Below are positions 53,100 to 61,271 of a stretch of DNA of 64,000 bases, in pieces. The translations under genes and the position numbers were made by a program. Below the pieces are notes generated by a model. It saw only the letters and a list, made by a program, of their open reading frames with translations. It ran no database searches and had not been told where the DNA came from. Numbering within the stretch: position 1 is the first letter of the stretch; every line of letters begins with the position of its first letter. The stretch is from positions 3,934,771-3,998,770 of the forward strand of contig NZ_KV878783.1 of the NCBI RefSeq assembly GCF_001890765.1. The letters are read 5' to 3'. The stretch is from Spirulina major PCC 6313 (lineage in GTDB: Bacteria; Cyanobacteriota; Cyanobacteriia; Cyanobacteriales; Spirulinaceae).

Positions 53100-54633
53100 C
53101 GGCGATCACCTCATAGATTTGCATCTCTCGTTCTTTCCCCTTGAGGGCAACCCGCCCTAGATCCGTGAATGCGATCGCCGCTGCGTTGCCGGGCTCATTG
53201 CGCACCGATTGATAGACCTTTTTCGTGATCAAGGTTTGCCCCCACTGGGCCCGACTGGTGAGCCGCGACGCAATATTCACCGTATCACCCAGAACATTAA
53301 ACTCCCGCCGTCCCCTCGGTTCGCCAATTTCGGCGGCAAACACCAACCCCTGCGCAATGCCAATCTGACAGGCCAGTTGGTAGAGTTGGTCACCCACTGG
53401 CAGGGCGGGCAGTTGAGCGATCATCTCTTGAATTTGACAAGCGACCTGCACCGCCCGACGGGAATCATCGGTGTAGCGGCTCAGGGCCCCGAAATAAATC
53501 AAAATATCGGGATCATTTAATTGATAGGTGGGGTTTTTCATGATCCCCCCCGCTGCGGTGACGAGGCCGTCAATTAATGACAGCACATAACCACAATGTT
53601 GTACCAAAGCCGCTTCCTCGTCGGGATGGGCGCGATCGCAGGCTGCCGACACCCCAATCACACTGACAAACATCACCGTTAACGGCGTAAATCGGGCCGG
53701 AATCTGCCGCTGATTGACATTCATCACCGCCAACTCCAGCACTGGCCGCGGTAAATAACTCGCCAAGGGCGTGATCTGATGCACGAGGGTGGTAATTTCC
53801 TGGGTGAACCCGGCCGGCGTGCGGTCAAACAAAAGCGAGCCGCTCGCCCGCCGCCGCCGAAATGTAATATCGTATTCCCCCAATTCATCTTCAAAATTAT
53901 CCACCACCAGCACATGGTGGGGCGACAGGGGTTCAACCGTCCAGTCCGGCGGTAACTGACGCGCCGCCGCAGCGGTTAAACAGACGCGGCCCACCACCCC
54001 AGACCCTTCTGCCCCCTTCCCTTGGTGAACCGCATGGCCTAACAACATTCGCAGCATTCGGGCCGGTGTGCCCGTGTCCACCGTCAGAAAGCGGCCCGTG
54101 TGAATCCCCACCCGCATTCGCAGCGAGAGGGAACCCTGCTGGGTTTCAATGTGGGCAAAATCCGCCATGGCCCGCTGCATCCGTAGGCCCGCTCGCACAG
54201 CGCGGAGAATATCGTCTCCTTGGCGATCGCAGGGAAACTCCGCCAACAGGGCATCGCCGGTAAATTCCAGCAAATTCCCCCCCGATTTACTAATAATTTC
54301 CACCATCGCCCCAAAGTAGCGATTGAGCACCGCTAGCAGTTCATTCGCCCCGTGATGGCCTTGGGTAAAATACGCCTCCATCAAGGTTGTGAAACCCGCA
54401 AGATCCGTAAATAAGAGCGTGCCCGCTTGCCAGATCGAGCGGTTTTGGCCGGGAATGGGGGGAGCCGTGGCAATGGTGGGGGGGACATATTGCTCCAAGA
54501 TGTGGCGGAGGGTGCGGAGGTGCTCAAACACTGCCGTTAGGGTTGCCGTGTCCGGTTTGACCCAAGCCAAGGTGTACAGCTTTGCCGGTAGAAACAAGCG
54601 TAATTCATGTTCAACAGGGCTTAACAGCGACAT
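53089..54633 (-). CDS. tandem class III nucleotide cyclase-domain protein
   Basis: 514 residues. Two class III adenylate/guanylate cyclase domains in one chain. Domain 1 (~68-230) keeps both metal aspartates, D77 in 'TLLFTDLAGFT' and D127 in 'LLEFTGDALLAEF', but lacks the Asn/Arg pair near its end (LGHAVHQGKGAEGSG). Domain 2 (~325-505) has lost the metal aspartates (VMFVSVIGV; 'LNDPDILIYFG') but keeps the 'NVLGDTVNIASRLTSR' Asn/Arg motif and a Lys in 'GGIMKNPTY'. The pair thus resembles the C1/C2 arrangement of eukaryotic adenylate cyclases, including soluble AC. Soluble, no membrane helix. Product (cAMP or cGMP) is not certain. Confidence 0.88.
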   Translation of the reverse strand: MSLLSPVEHELRLFLPAKLYTLAWVKPDTATLTAVFEHLRTLRHILEQYVPPTIATAPPIPGQNRSIWQAGTLLFTDLAGFTTLMEAYFTQGHHGANELLAVLNRYFGAMVEIISKSGGNLLEFTGDALLAEFPCDRQGDDILRAVRAGLRMQRAMADFAHIETQQGSLSLRMRVGIHTGRFLTVDTGTPARMLRMLLGHAVHQGKGAEGSGVVGRVCLTAAAARQLPPDWTVEPLSPHHVLVVDNFEDELGEYDITFRRRRASGSLLFDRTPAGFTQEITTLVHQITPLASYLPRPVLELAVMNVNQRQIPARFTPLTVMFVSVIGVSAACDRAHPDEEAALVQHCGYVLSLIDGLVTAAGGIMKNPTYQLNDPDILIYFGALSRYTDDSRRAVQVACQIQEMIAQLPALPVGDQLYQLACQIGIAQGLVFAAEIGEPRGRREFNVLGDTVNIASRLTSRAQWGQTLITKKVYQSVRNEPGNAAAIAFTDLGRVALKGKEREMQIYEVIADAP

Positions 54634-54810
54634 AATTTAGCAGCGTTAGGAGCAGAAGCGCAGTGATATATCTTATTTGTCTTCACATTAGAATCGAGGA
54701 AATCCGTTGATTCTGGAATTGAGGGCAAGGGCAAACCCATCCTATGGCGTTCGATCCGTTGCCATTCCAGCCATCCCTTTCCATAATTGAGGTGGTTTTC
54801 CCTTTTTGTA

Positions 54811-55518
54811 ATGAAAAATGTCATGAACCTTCGGGCTTTTGCGATCGCAGTCCTCTGGAGTAGCTGTCTCTTCTGGCCAAAACCCAGCCGTGCCGACAAC
54901 AGTCTCAACCGCCTCCTGCAACAGTCCATTTGCGGGCAAAATTGGTTCCAAGCGGTTCGCATTCTCACAGAAATGAAACGCCTCGCCCCCCAAGACGCAG
55001 CCCGTCTTACAGTGTATCAAAGTCGCCTCCAAACCCTCGCCGATCGCAACATCTTCATCACCGGCTGGGACTGTAGCGATGCCCTCCCCAGCGCCGAAGC
55101 CGCCCAACCCGTGGCCGCCTCTGATAGCTTCACCATTCCCATTTTGGAGCGTAGTAGCGGCATTCCCGTCGTCGCCGTCACCTTCAACGGCGAAACCGTC
55201 CCGATGCTCTTCGATACCGGAGCCTCCACGACGATGATTTTGCCCAGCGTCGCCGCCCGCATTGATCCAGTCATCTTGGGGGAAGCCATGGTCACGGTGG
55301 CGGATGGCCGCGTTGTGCCCAGCCGCTATGGCATGGTGGCCTCGGTGCAGGTGGGGAATCTCTCCCTGAACAATGTTGAAATTGCGGTAACAGATGGCGT
55401 TGATGAACTGGCCCTCGGTGGCATGGGGCTATTGGGACAAAATGTTTATGGTTCCTATGATGTGACGATCAAAGAAGACGTGATCGAACTGCGATCGCGC
55501 TCCGCCCCCACACCGTAA
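54811..55518 (+). CDS. exported retropepsin-like aspartic protease
   Basis: 235 residues from ATG 54811. Signal peptide to ~residue 28 (NLRAFAIAVLWSSCLFWPKPSRA region). A cysteine-rich-free N-terminal helical part precedes a retropepsin-type domain at ~110-230 with active-site 'MLFDTGASTTMILP' (DTGA), 'VTVADGRVVPSRYGMV' and 'LALGGMGLLGQNVYGSYDV'. One such domain dimerises to form the active protease. Cyanobacterial members (clan AA, TIGR02281-like) are of unknown substrate. Divergent from the cyclase gene. Confidence 0.85.
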   Translation: MKNVMNLRAFAIAVLWSSCLFWPKPSRADNSLNRLLQQSICGQNWFQAVRILTEMKRLAPQDAARLTVYQSRLQTLADRNIFITGWDCSDALPSAEAAQPVAASDSFTIPILERSSGIPVVAVTFNGETVPMLFDTGASTTMILPSVAARIDPVILGEAMVTVADGRVVPSRYGMVASVQVGNLSLNNVEIAVTDGVDELALGGMGLLGQNVYGSYDVTIKEDVIELRSRSAPTP

Positions 55519-55578
55519 CAATCCTTGCTAGGCTTACATTGGCACAGCCACACTGTAAGCAAAGACTTGGGCAAAATC

Positions 55579-57327
55579 ATGGCGAGTTCACGACTCCGAA
55601 AACTAGGTGAATATCTCCGTCCCCACTGGCCAAAGGTTGCCCTTGGGATCGTGGCACTGCTGATTGTGAATATCATCGGTGTTTACATCCCCCTCCTGAT
55701 CCGGGACAGCATCGATCAACTTCAAGGCGCACTGCAATTCAACGTCATTTTTCGCTACGTCGTCCTTATCTTTGTCTATGCCTCAATCATGTGGGTAATG
55801 CGGATGTTTTCCCGCATCATCATGTTTGGCGTAGGGCGGCAAGTGGAATTTGACCTCAAGCAACGCATTTTTCAACACCTGCTGCGCCTCGATTCTACTT
55901 ATTTTGCCACCAACAGCATCGGCGATTTAATGAACCGCGCCACTAGCGATGTGGATAATATTCGCCGCCTCTTAGGATTTGCGATCCTCAGTTTAGTGAA
56001 TACGCTCTTTGCCTATACCCTCACCTTGCCGGTAATGTTGGGCTTAAATATTAAATTAACCCTCTTTTCCCTGGCCGTTTATCCCCTGATGCTGATCACC
56101 GTTCAACTCTTCAGTGAAAAGCTGCGGGAACAACAGCGCGATGTGCAAGAATCCCTATCTGATCTGAGTCAACTGATCCAAGAAGATATTAGCGGCATTG
56201 CCTTGATTAAAATCTACGCCCAAGAACTCAACGAAAAACTCGGTTTTCAAGCCCAAAATCACAGCGTTCTAGAAAGTAATCTCACCCTAGCCCGTACCCG
56301 AAATTTACTCTTTCCCATCATTGAAGGCTTAGTCTACTTCTCCCTCTTAGTGCTGCTTTGGCTCGGTACGGGGGCGATCGAACAGGGGGCCATTTCCATC
56401 GGGGATTTTGTCGCCCTCTTAATTTATGTCGAACGCTTGGTTTTTCCCACTGCTCTCCTTGGATTTACGATTACGGCTTATCAGCGAGGTGAGGTCAGTA
56501 TTGATCGCATCGAAACAATTTTGGCGGCTGACCCTCAAATTCAAACGGAATCCACTGCGATTGTGTTGCCTCCGGAATTAGTCGATGGTAAACTTACGGT
56601 GCAAAATTTAACCTTCACCTACCCAGACCAAACAAAACCGGCCCTTGATGATATTTCTTTTGTGATTAATTCCGGTGAAACGGTGGCGATCGTCGGGCCG
56701 ATTGGGTCAGGAAAATCCACCTTGGCGAATACCATTCCTCGGCTACTGAATGTAGATGCGGGGACGATTTTTCTTGATGGTTGTGATATTACGAAGGTGC
56801 GTTTAACGGATTTGCGAGAAGCGATCGCCTACGTTCCCCAGGATAGTTTTCTCTTCAGCACCCAAATCCGCGAAAATATCCGCTACGGTCAACCCTTCGC
56901 CGAACAATCCGATATCGAAGGAGCCGCCCAACAGTCCCAAATTCACCCCGAAATCCTCAATTTTCCCCGCCAATACGACACCCTCGTCGGTGAGCGCGGT
57001 ATCACCCTTTCCGGTGGCCAACGCCAACGCACGTCCCTAGCGCGGGCCCTCCTGCTCTCGTCTCCGGTGTTGATCCTAGATGATGCCCTCGCCAGTGTTG
57101 ACAATCAAACCGCGACGGAAATTTTAGATATTTTGGCGAATAATGTCCAAAATCAAACGATTTTATTCATCTCCCATCAACTGTCAGCAGCGGCGACGGC
57201 GGATCGGATTTTTGTGATGGATCACGGTCGGATTGTGCAAATGGGGAGTCATGATGAGTTAATCCATCAGCCAGGACTCTATCAAGACCTCTGGCAACAG
57301 CAGGAACTCACCGAAGCGATTCTCTAA
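55579..57327 (+). CDS. ABC transporter, fused permease and ATPase (MsbA/MDR-type exporter)
   Basis: 582 residues from ATG 55579. A half-transporter of type IV exporter fold: six membrane helices (~20-310) and a nucleotide-binding domain (~340-575) with Walker A 'VGPIGSGKSTLAN', Q-loop 'VPQDSFLFS', signature 'LSGGQRQRTSLARALL', Walker B 'VLILDDALASVD' and H-loop 'ILFISHQLSAA'. The catalytic Glu after Walker B is replaced by Asp (LDDAL), a change seen in some asymmetric exporters, so a homodimer may be slow or partner with another half. Substrate unknown; lipids or drugs are typical. Confidence 0.9.
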   Translation: MASSRLRKLGEYLRPHWPKVALGIVALLIVNIIGVYIPLLIRDSIDQLQGALQFNVIFRYVVLIFVYASIMWVMRMFSRIIMFGVGRQVEFDLKQRIFQHLLRLDSTYFATNSIGDLMNRATSDVDNIRRLLGFAILSLVNTLFAYTLTLPVMLGLNIKLTLFSLAVYPLMLITVQLFSEKLREQQRDVQESLSDLSQLIQEDISGIALIKIYAQELNEKLGFQAQNHSVLESNLTLARTRNLLFPIIEGLVYFSLLVLLWLGTGAIEQGAISIGDFVALLIYVERLVFPTALLGFTITAYQRGEVSIDRIETILAADPQIQTESTAIVLPPELVDGKLTVQNLTFTYPDQTKPALDDISFVINSGETVAIVGPIGSGKSTLANTIPRLLNVDAGTIFLDGCDITKVRLTDLREAIAYVPQDSFLFSTQIRENIRYGQPFAEQSDIEGAAQQSQIHPEILNFPRQYDTLVGERGITLSGGQRQRTSLARALLLSSPVLILDDALASVDNQTATEILDILANNVQNQTILFISHQLSAAATADRIFVMDHGRIVQMGSHDELIHQPGLYQDLWQQQELTEAIL

Positions 57328-57348
57328 CATGATTTTTTCTCGTCAATT

Positions 57349-57471
57349 CCCTACTGTCATGGCATAGCTAAAATTAGGCTTGATTGTAGGGTGGGTTAGG
57401 CGGCTAGAATATCGACTATAACTGCAATCTAGCAATCCGCCGTAACCCACCGATTAACTGTGTCATGCCAT
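57349..57471 (+). repeat. second MITE-like repeat family, copy A
   Basis: Begins CCCTACTGTCATGGCATAGC, contains GTAGGGTGGGTT and ends GTGTCATGCCAT; the ATGGCAT / ATGCCAT ends are inverted. Similar in length (~123 bp) and layout to 62984-63107, but more diverged than the CTAG-bounded family. The right end touches the stop codon (TAA) of the convergent thioesterase gene. Confidence 0.6.
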
Positions 57472-57911
57472 TAGGATGCTGAATCAGTGTCGGATGGCAG
57501 GCCGCAGCTTAGGTAGGCGATGCATTCGGGGGGCAGGGGGGCCCGTTGGCGGCGGGTAGGATCGATGCTGACGTGTTTGGTGGTGGCTATGGCGGCGAGG
57601 ACGGGTTCAGGGTCTAGGGTGTAGAGGGTGTAGCGGAGTTGGAAGGCGGTGGGGCTGAGGGTGTCGGTGTGGAGATCGATTTGGAGGCGATCGCACCACC
57701 GAATCGGCTGTTTAAATTGAGCATCGCAATGGACGATGGGAAGGGCGATCGCCCCCGACTCGAACCATTGCCGCAGCGATAAGCCCGCCGCAGCAAAGGC
57801 CGCTTCATAGGCTGCGTGGCAAAGGTCAAACAATCGCGCAAAATAGATCACCCCCGCCGCATCCGTTGCCCCCAGGGGAACCGTACAGGTGTAACGAAAG
57901 AGTTGGGTCAT
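57471..57911 (-). CDS. menI: 1,4-dihydroxy-2-naphthoyl-CoA hydrolase
   Basis: 146 residues. A hot-dog thioesterase that releases DHNA from DHNA-CoA in phylloquinone synthesis; in Synechocystis this is slr0204. Family blocks: 'PLGATDAAGVIYFARLFDLCHAAYEAAF' with the catalytic Asp, 'LPIVHCDAQFKQPIRWCDRLQI' and 'ATTKHVSIDPTRRQRAPLP'. A generic 4-hydroxybenzoyl-CoA-type thioesterase is the alternative. The stop codon abuts a MITE-like repeat. Confidence 0.85.
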   Translation of the reverse strand: MTQLFRYTCTVPLGATDAAGVIYFARLFDLCHAAYEAAFAAAGLSLRQWFESGAIALPIVHCDAQFKQPIRWCDRLQIDLHTDTLSPTAFQLRYTLYTLDPEPVLAAIATTKHVSIDPTRRQRAPLPPECIAYLSCGLPSDTDSAS

Positions 57912-57961
57912 GGCGGGGCTGGGCGAGAACGACGGGGGAATCGATGGACGGCGGCAGGGAT

Positions 57962-58648
57962 TTAACTGCGAAAGAGGCGGCTGTATTGGGTTTCATGGGC
58001 CATGCTAGCGAGGGAAAGTCCCCAGCCACAACTGTTGAGATTGTGATCATCCAGTTGGCTGATCTGTTGTCGGGCCTGGTCAAGGTGAGGATCAAGACTC
58101 CAGAGGAGGCGTTGACCGGCGGTTTGCCCCAGGGGAATCACTTTGACCCCCGCGCTGATCACGTTCGTTGCCCAACTTTGGAGATATCCCAAGAGGGCTG
58201 TTTGGGAGTCAAGTTGCCACTGCCAGGCGGCCAGAGCAAATGCGATCGCACCATTACAGGGTGTTAACTCCGCCACCGGCCACGGCAGGGGTGGAGTCAC
58301 CAAATCCCCCAGCAACTTCAGCAAGGCTTGACCCATTTGCTGGCTCGATTGGCGCAATTCTGCGGTTTCGCGGCTGGCGGATAACCATTGATTCCACTGG
58401 ATCACAGCGTCCCAGTCTCCCCCTTGCGCCGCCGCCCGGGCCCGCAACAACACCGCCCCATCGATGCGAATTGTGCCGTATTGCAGTTGCTGGATTAACC
58501 AACCCTGCAACTCGGTGGCATTGTTGAGTTGCCCTGTTGCGGCGAGGGTTTCTAAGCCTTCGGAATAGCTGTAGGCCCCGATCGGTAGGGTGGGGCTGGC
58601 CAATTGGAGGAGACGGAGCAGAGCGGTGGGGTCAGTGGCGGGAGTCAT
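57962..58648 (-). CDS. ureF: urease accessory protein UreF
   Basis: 228 residues. Works with UreG and UreD/H to load Ni into urease. The N-terminal 'LLQLASPTLPIGAYSYSEGLE' is diagnostic, with 'LRQSSQQMGQALLKL' and the C-terminal 'CGWGLSLASMAHETQYSRLFRS'. No urease structural gene is in the window, as usual for dispersed cyanobacterial ure genes. The ATG overlaps the upstream tyrA stop by four bases. Confidence 0.92.
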   Translation of the reverse strand: MTPATDPTALLRLLQLASPTLPIGAYSYSEGLETLAATGQLNNATELQGWLIQQLQYGTIRIDGAVLLRARAAAQGGDWDAVIQWNQWLSASRETAELRQSSQQMGQALLKLLGDLVTPPLPWPVAELTPCNGAIAFALAAWQWQLDSQTALLGYLQSWATNVISAGVKVIPLGQTAGQRLLWSLDPHLDQARQQISQLDDHNLNSCGWGLSLASMAHETQYSRLFRS

Positions 58649-59520
58649 GGCGGGGAATCGGGGGATGGGGCAACGGGTTGAGCGACGTAGGGCGGGCGAT
58701 CGCGGGCAGTATTGTGCAGTTGGCGGTTGAGCGCATCCCAGTTTTGGTGTTGAAGCTGATCGATAACGGTGTCGAGGGTATCGCGGTAGGTGAGGAGCGA
58801 TCGCAACACCGCCTGCTGATTATATTGCGCCATCATCATCCCCAGTTCGGGGTTTCCCCCGCCGACGCGACTTGTATCGCGAAACCCAGAGCTAGCAAAT
58901 TGTTGCGCCAAGGCCTTGATGGCGGGATCGGCTTCGGCTTCGCAACTGGCGATCAAGGCGGCACTGACGAACACGGGAAGATGGGAAATCCAGGCCACGG
59001 ATTGATCATGCTGGTGCGGGCTACAGGTGAAGATCTCAGAACCAAGCGATCGCACCACCTCCGCCACAGTAGCCAGACAGTCCGGGGGGGTAGTCTCGGT
59101 GGGGGTGAGGACATAGGGCGCATTGCGAAATAAGCCCGATTGAGCCGCTTCGATGCCCTGTTCTGCCGTCCCCGCCATGGGATGCCCCCCCACAAAGCGC
59201 GGCCACAGCGGCGCGATCGCTTCCACAATCGGAGCCTTAACCGAACCAACATCCGTTAAAATCACCTCAGGATCGAGGTGAGGGATCAGAGCCTCCACCG
59301 TGGGGCGTAGCGCATCAAGGGGGGGACAGAGGAAAACGAGTTGTGCCGCCGACAGTATGTCAAACGTTGTACTAGTCCGGTCGGCGATCCCTTTGGCGAT
59401 CGCCCGTTCACAGGTTTCCGGTCGTCGGGACACGCCCAAGACTCGATAGCCCTGCGATCGTAACTCTAGCCCCAACGATCCCCCAATCAGCCCCAACCCC
59501 ACAATGCCCACATCCATCAC
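58645..59520 (-). CDS. tyrA: prephenate/arogenate dehydrogenase
   Basis: 291 residues. NAD(P)-dependent oxidative decarboxylation in tyrosine synthesis; cyanobacterial TyrA usually prefers arogenate and NADP. Rossmann motif 'VGIVGLGLIGGSLGLELRSQG', 'VFLCPPLDAL', 'VILTDVGSVKAPIVEA' and 'VGGHPMAGTAEQGIEAA'. Tyrosine is a precursor of tocopherol, matching the HPT gene in the window, though not linked in position. ATGA overlap with ureF implies co-translation. Confidence 0.93.
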   Translation of the reverse strand: MMDVGIVGLGLIGGSLGLELRSQGYRVLGVSRRPETCERAIAKGIADRTSTTFDILSAAQLVFLCPPLDALRPTVEALIPHLDPEVILTDVGSVKAPIVEAIAPLWPRFVGGHPMAGTAEQGIEAAQSGLFRNAPYVLTPTETTPPDCLATVAEVVRSLGSEIFTCSPHQHDQSVAWISHLPVFVSAALIASCEAEADPAIKALAQQFASSGFRDTSRVGGGNPELGMMMAQYNQQAVLRSLLTYRDTLDTVIDQLQHQNWDALNRQLHNTARDRPPYVAQPVAPSPDSPP

Positions 59521-59586
59521 AAGCCAAAAATCCCTGATAGCATTTTCTTATCGTCTCTGTATCGGTTTACGCACGCCTGCCCCCCC

Positions 59587-61137
59587 ATGAATCTTAAAGA
59601 ACTCTGCCATCTCTATGCAACTGGCAAGCGAGATTTTGGCCCCCTCAATCTCAACGAAGCAAACCTGCGGGGCGTAAACCTCAGCGGAGCCATTTTAAAA
59701 GGCTCACGGCTCATCGTGGCTAACCTCAGCGGTGCTAACCTCAGCGGCGCAGACCTCAGCAACACCAAACTACACGTTGCCCGCCTCAGTGGAACCAACC
59801 TAATCGGAGCCAAATTCAATCAAGCTCAACTCAACGTCGCCAACCTGATCCGAGCCGATCTACGCAACGCCGAACTGATTGAAGCGGTGATCATTCGTTC
59901 TGAACTGGTGCGCGCCAACCTCAGCGGGGCCAACCTCAGCGGGGCCAACTTAAACGGAACCGACCTGCGCGAAGCGAGTCTGCGCCAAGTCAACCTCAGC
60001 TACTGCAACCTCAGCGAAACCAATCTCCGGGGCGCAAACCTCACCGAAGGCAACCTCGAACAAGTTGACCTCAGCAGCGGCGATCTCACCCGTGCGAAAC
60101 TGATTGCCGCGAATCTCCGTGATGCCGATCTCAGCCATGCTCGCTTAATGTGCGCGGATTTAACCGGGGCGGACTTGCGGGGGGCAAACCTCCGGTGGAC
60201 AGATTTAAGCGGGGCGAACCTCACCGGGGCAGACCTCAGTGATGCCAAGTTGAGCGGCGCAAGTTTGACCGGGGCAGATTTGCGGGATGCCAACTTAATT
60301 AATGCCAGCCTTGTCCATGCCGATCTCAGCCGGGTGCGCTTAATGCGGGCGGAATGGGATGGCGCGGATCTCACCGGCGCAACATTGACGGGGGCCATGT
60401 TGCATAATGTGTTGCGCTCGAACCTGAAAACCACAAATTTGAGTTGCGAGTGGGTGGATCTGAGTCCCTTGGGGGATGGGTCGGAAGTGCGACAGTTACG
60501 ACCGGAGCAAGTGCAGTCCTTTTTTAAGGAAACCCGGCCGATGGTTAAAGTTGCCGTTGATGCTCCCTTTAATCTTTCGGCCAATCTTGCCTTGGCGACG
60601 ATCTACCACCAGATCACCCAGGCCTATCCCCGCATGGAACACCCACCCAGCATCCAAATCACCACCCGTCGCACCTATCTAACCTTTACGGTGAATCGTA
60701 ATTCTGACCTTTTTTTGACGGCCTATTGCGTGATGTTGCCATTTCTGGATTCTGAGGCGATCGGCACACAACTTCAGAAGATTCTGAGTGCGGTAACCCA
60801 TACGCCTCAGGGTGAGTTGTCAACAGTCAAACAGGAAATTCTCCAACAGTGGTATCAAGACTTAAAACAGTTAATGCAACATTTAGCATCGGTTAAAGCG
60901 GAGCAGGATAATGTCATGCCTCAAGATGCTTCTCTGTTTTTGGAGTCGCCTACCTACACGGTGCTCACAAATGCCAATAACCATAGTATCGACCTGTACC
61001 ATCATCCCTATTTCGGGAAATATATTCCAGCGGTGCAAGGCGATGAAATGGATTCATCGGAGCAGTCCGCGTTGCCGGAAATGTCCTTGCCACCCCTTCA
61101 GATTTTGATCCAGTTTATGCAGGATTGTTTTGCTTAA
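59587..61137 (+). CDS. large pentapeptide-repeat protein with C-terminal helical domain
   Basis: 516 residues. Residues ~20-285 are about 50 A(N/D)LSG-type pentapeptide repeats, a right-handed quadrilateral beta helix; no signal peptide. Residues ~300-516 form a different domain with 'RQLRPEQVQSFFKETRPMVKVAVDAPFNLS', 'AYPRMEHPPSIQITTRRTYL' and a long helical end. The C-terminal domain is found after pentapeptide repeats in other cyanobacterial proteins but has no assigned function to my knowledge. Divergent from tyrA by ~65 bp. Confidence 0.85.
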   Translation: MNLKELCHLYATGKRDFGPLNLNEANLRGVNLSGAILKGSRLIVANLSGANLSGADLSNTKLHVARLSGTNLIGAKFNQAQLNVANLIRADLRNAELIEAVIIRSELVRANLSGANLSGANLNGTDLREASLRQVNLSYCNLSETNLRGANLTEGNLEQVDLSSGDLTRAKLIAANLRDADLSHARLMCADLTGADLRGANLRWTDLSGANLTGADLSDAKLSGASLTGADLRDANLINASLVHADLSRVRLMRAEWDGADLTGATLTGAMLHNVLRSNLKTTNLSCEWVDLSPLGDGSEVRQLRPEQVQSFFKETRPMVKVAVDAPFNLSANLALATIYHQITQAYPRMEHPPSIQITTRRTYLTFTVNRNSDLFLTAYCVMLPFLDSEAIGTQLQKILSAVTHTPQGELSTVKQEILQQWYQDLKQLMQHLASVKAEQDNVMPQDASLFLESPTYTVLTNANNHSIDLYHHPYFGKYIPAVQGDEMDSSEQSALPEMSLPPLQILIQFMQDCFA

Positions 61138-61271
61138 ACAGGCGATCGCTGGCAAGCCATGGGGCTGATGCAAAGCAACGGCAACGTTGGTCTCATGACC
61201 TCTTGGCATCGAGGGGGGCGGTGAAACCGTTAAAATAAGCGGGTTGCCATGGTTTTTTGTCGTGCAGATTC

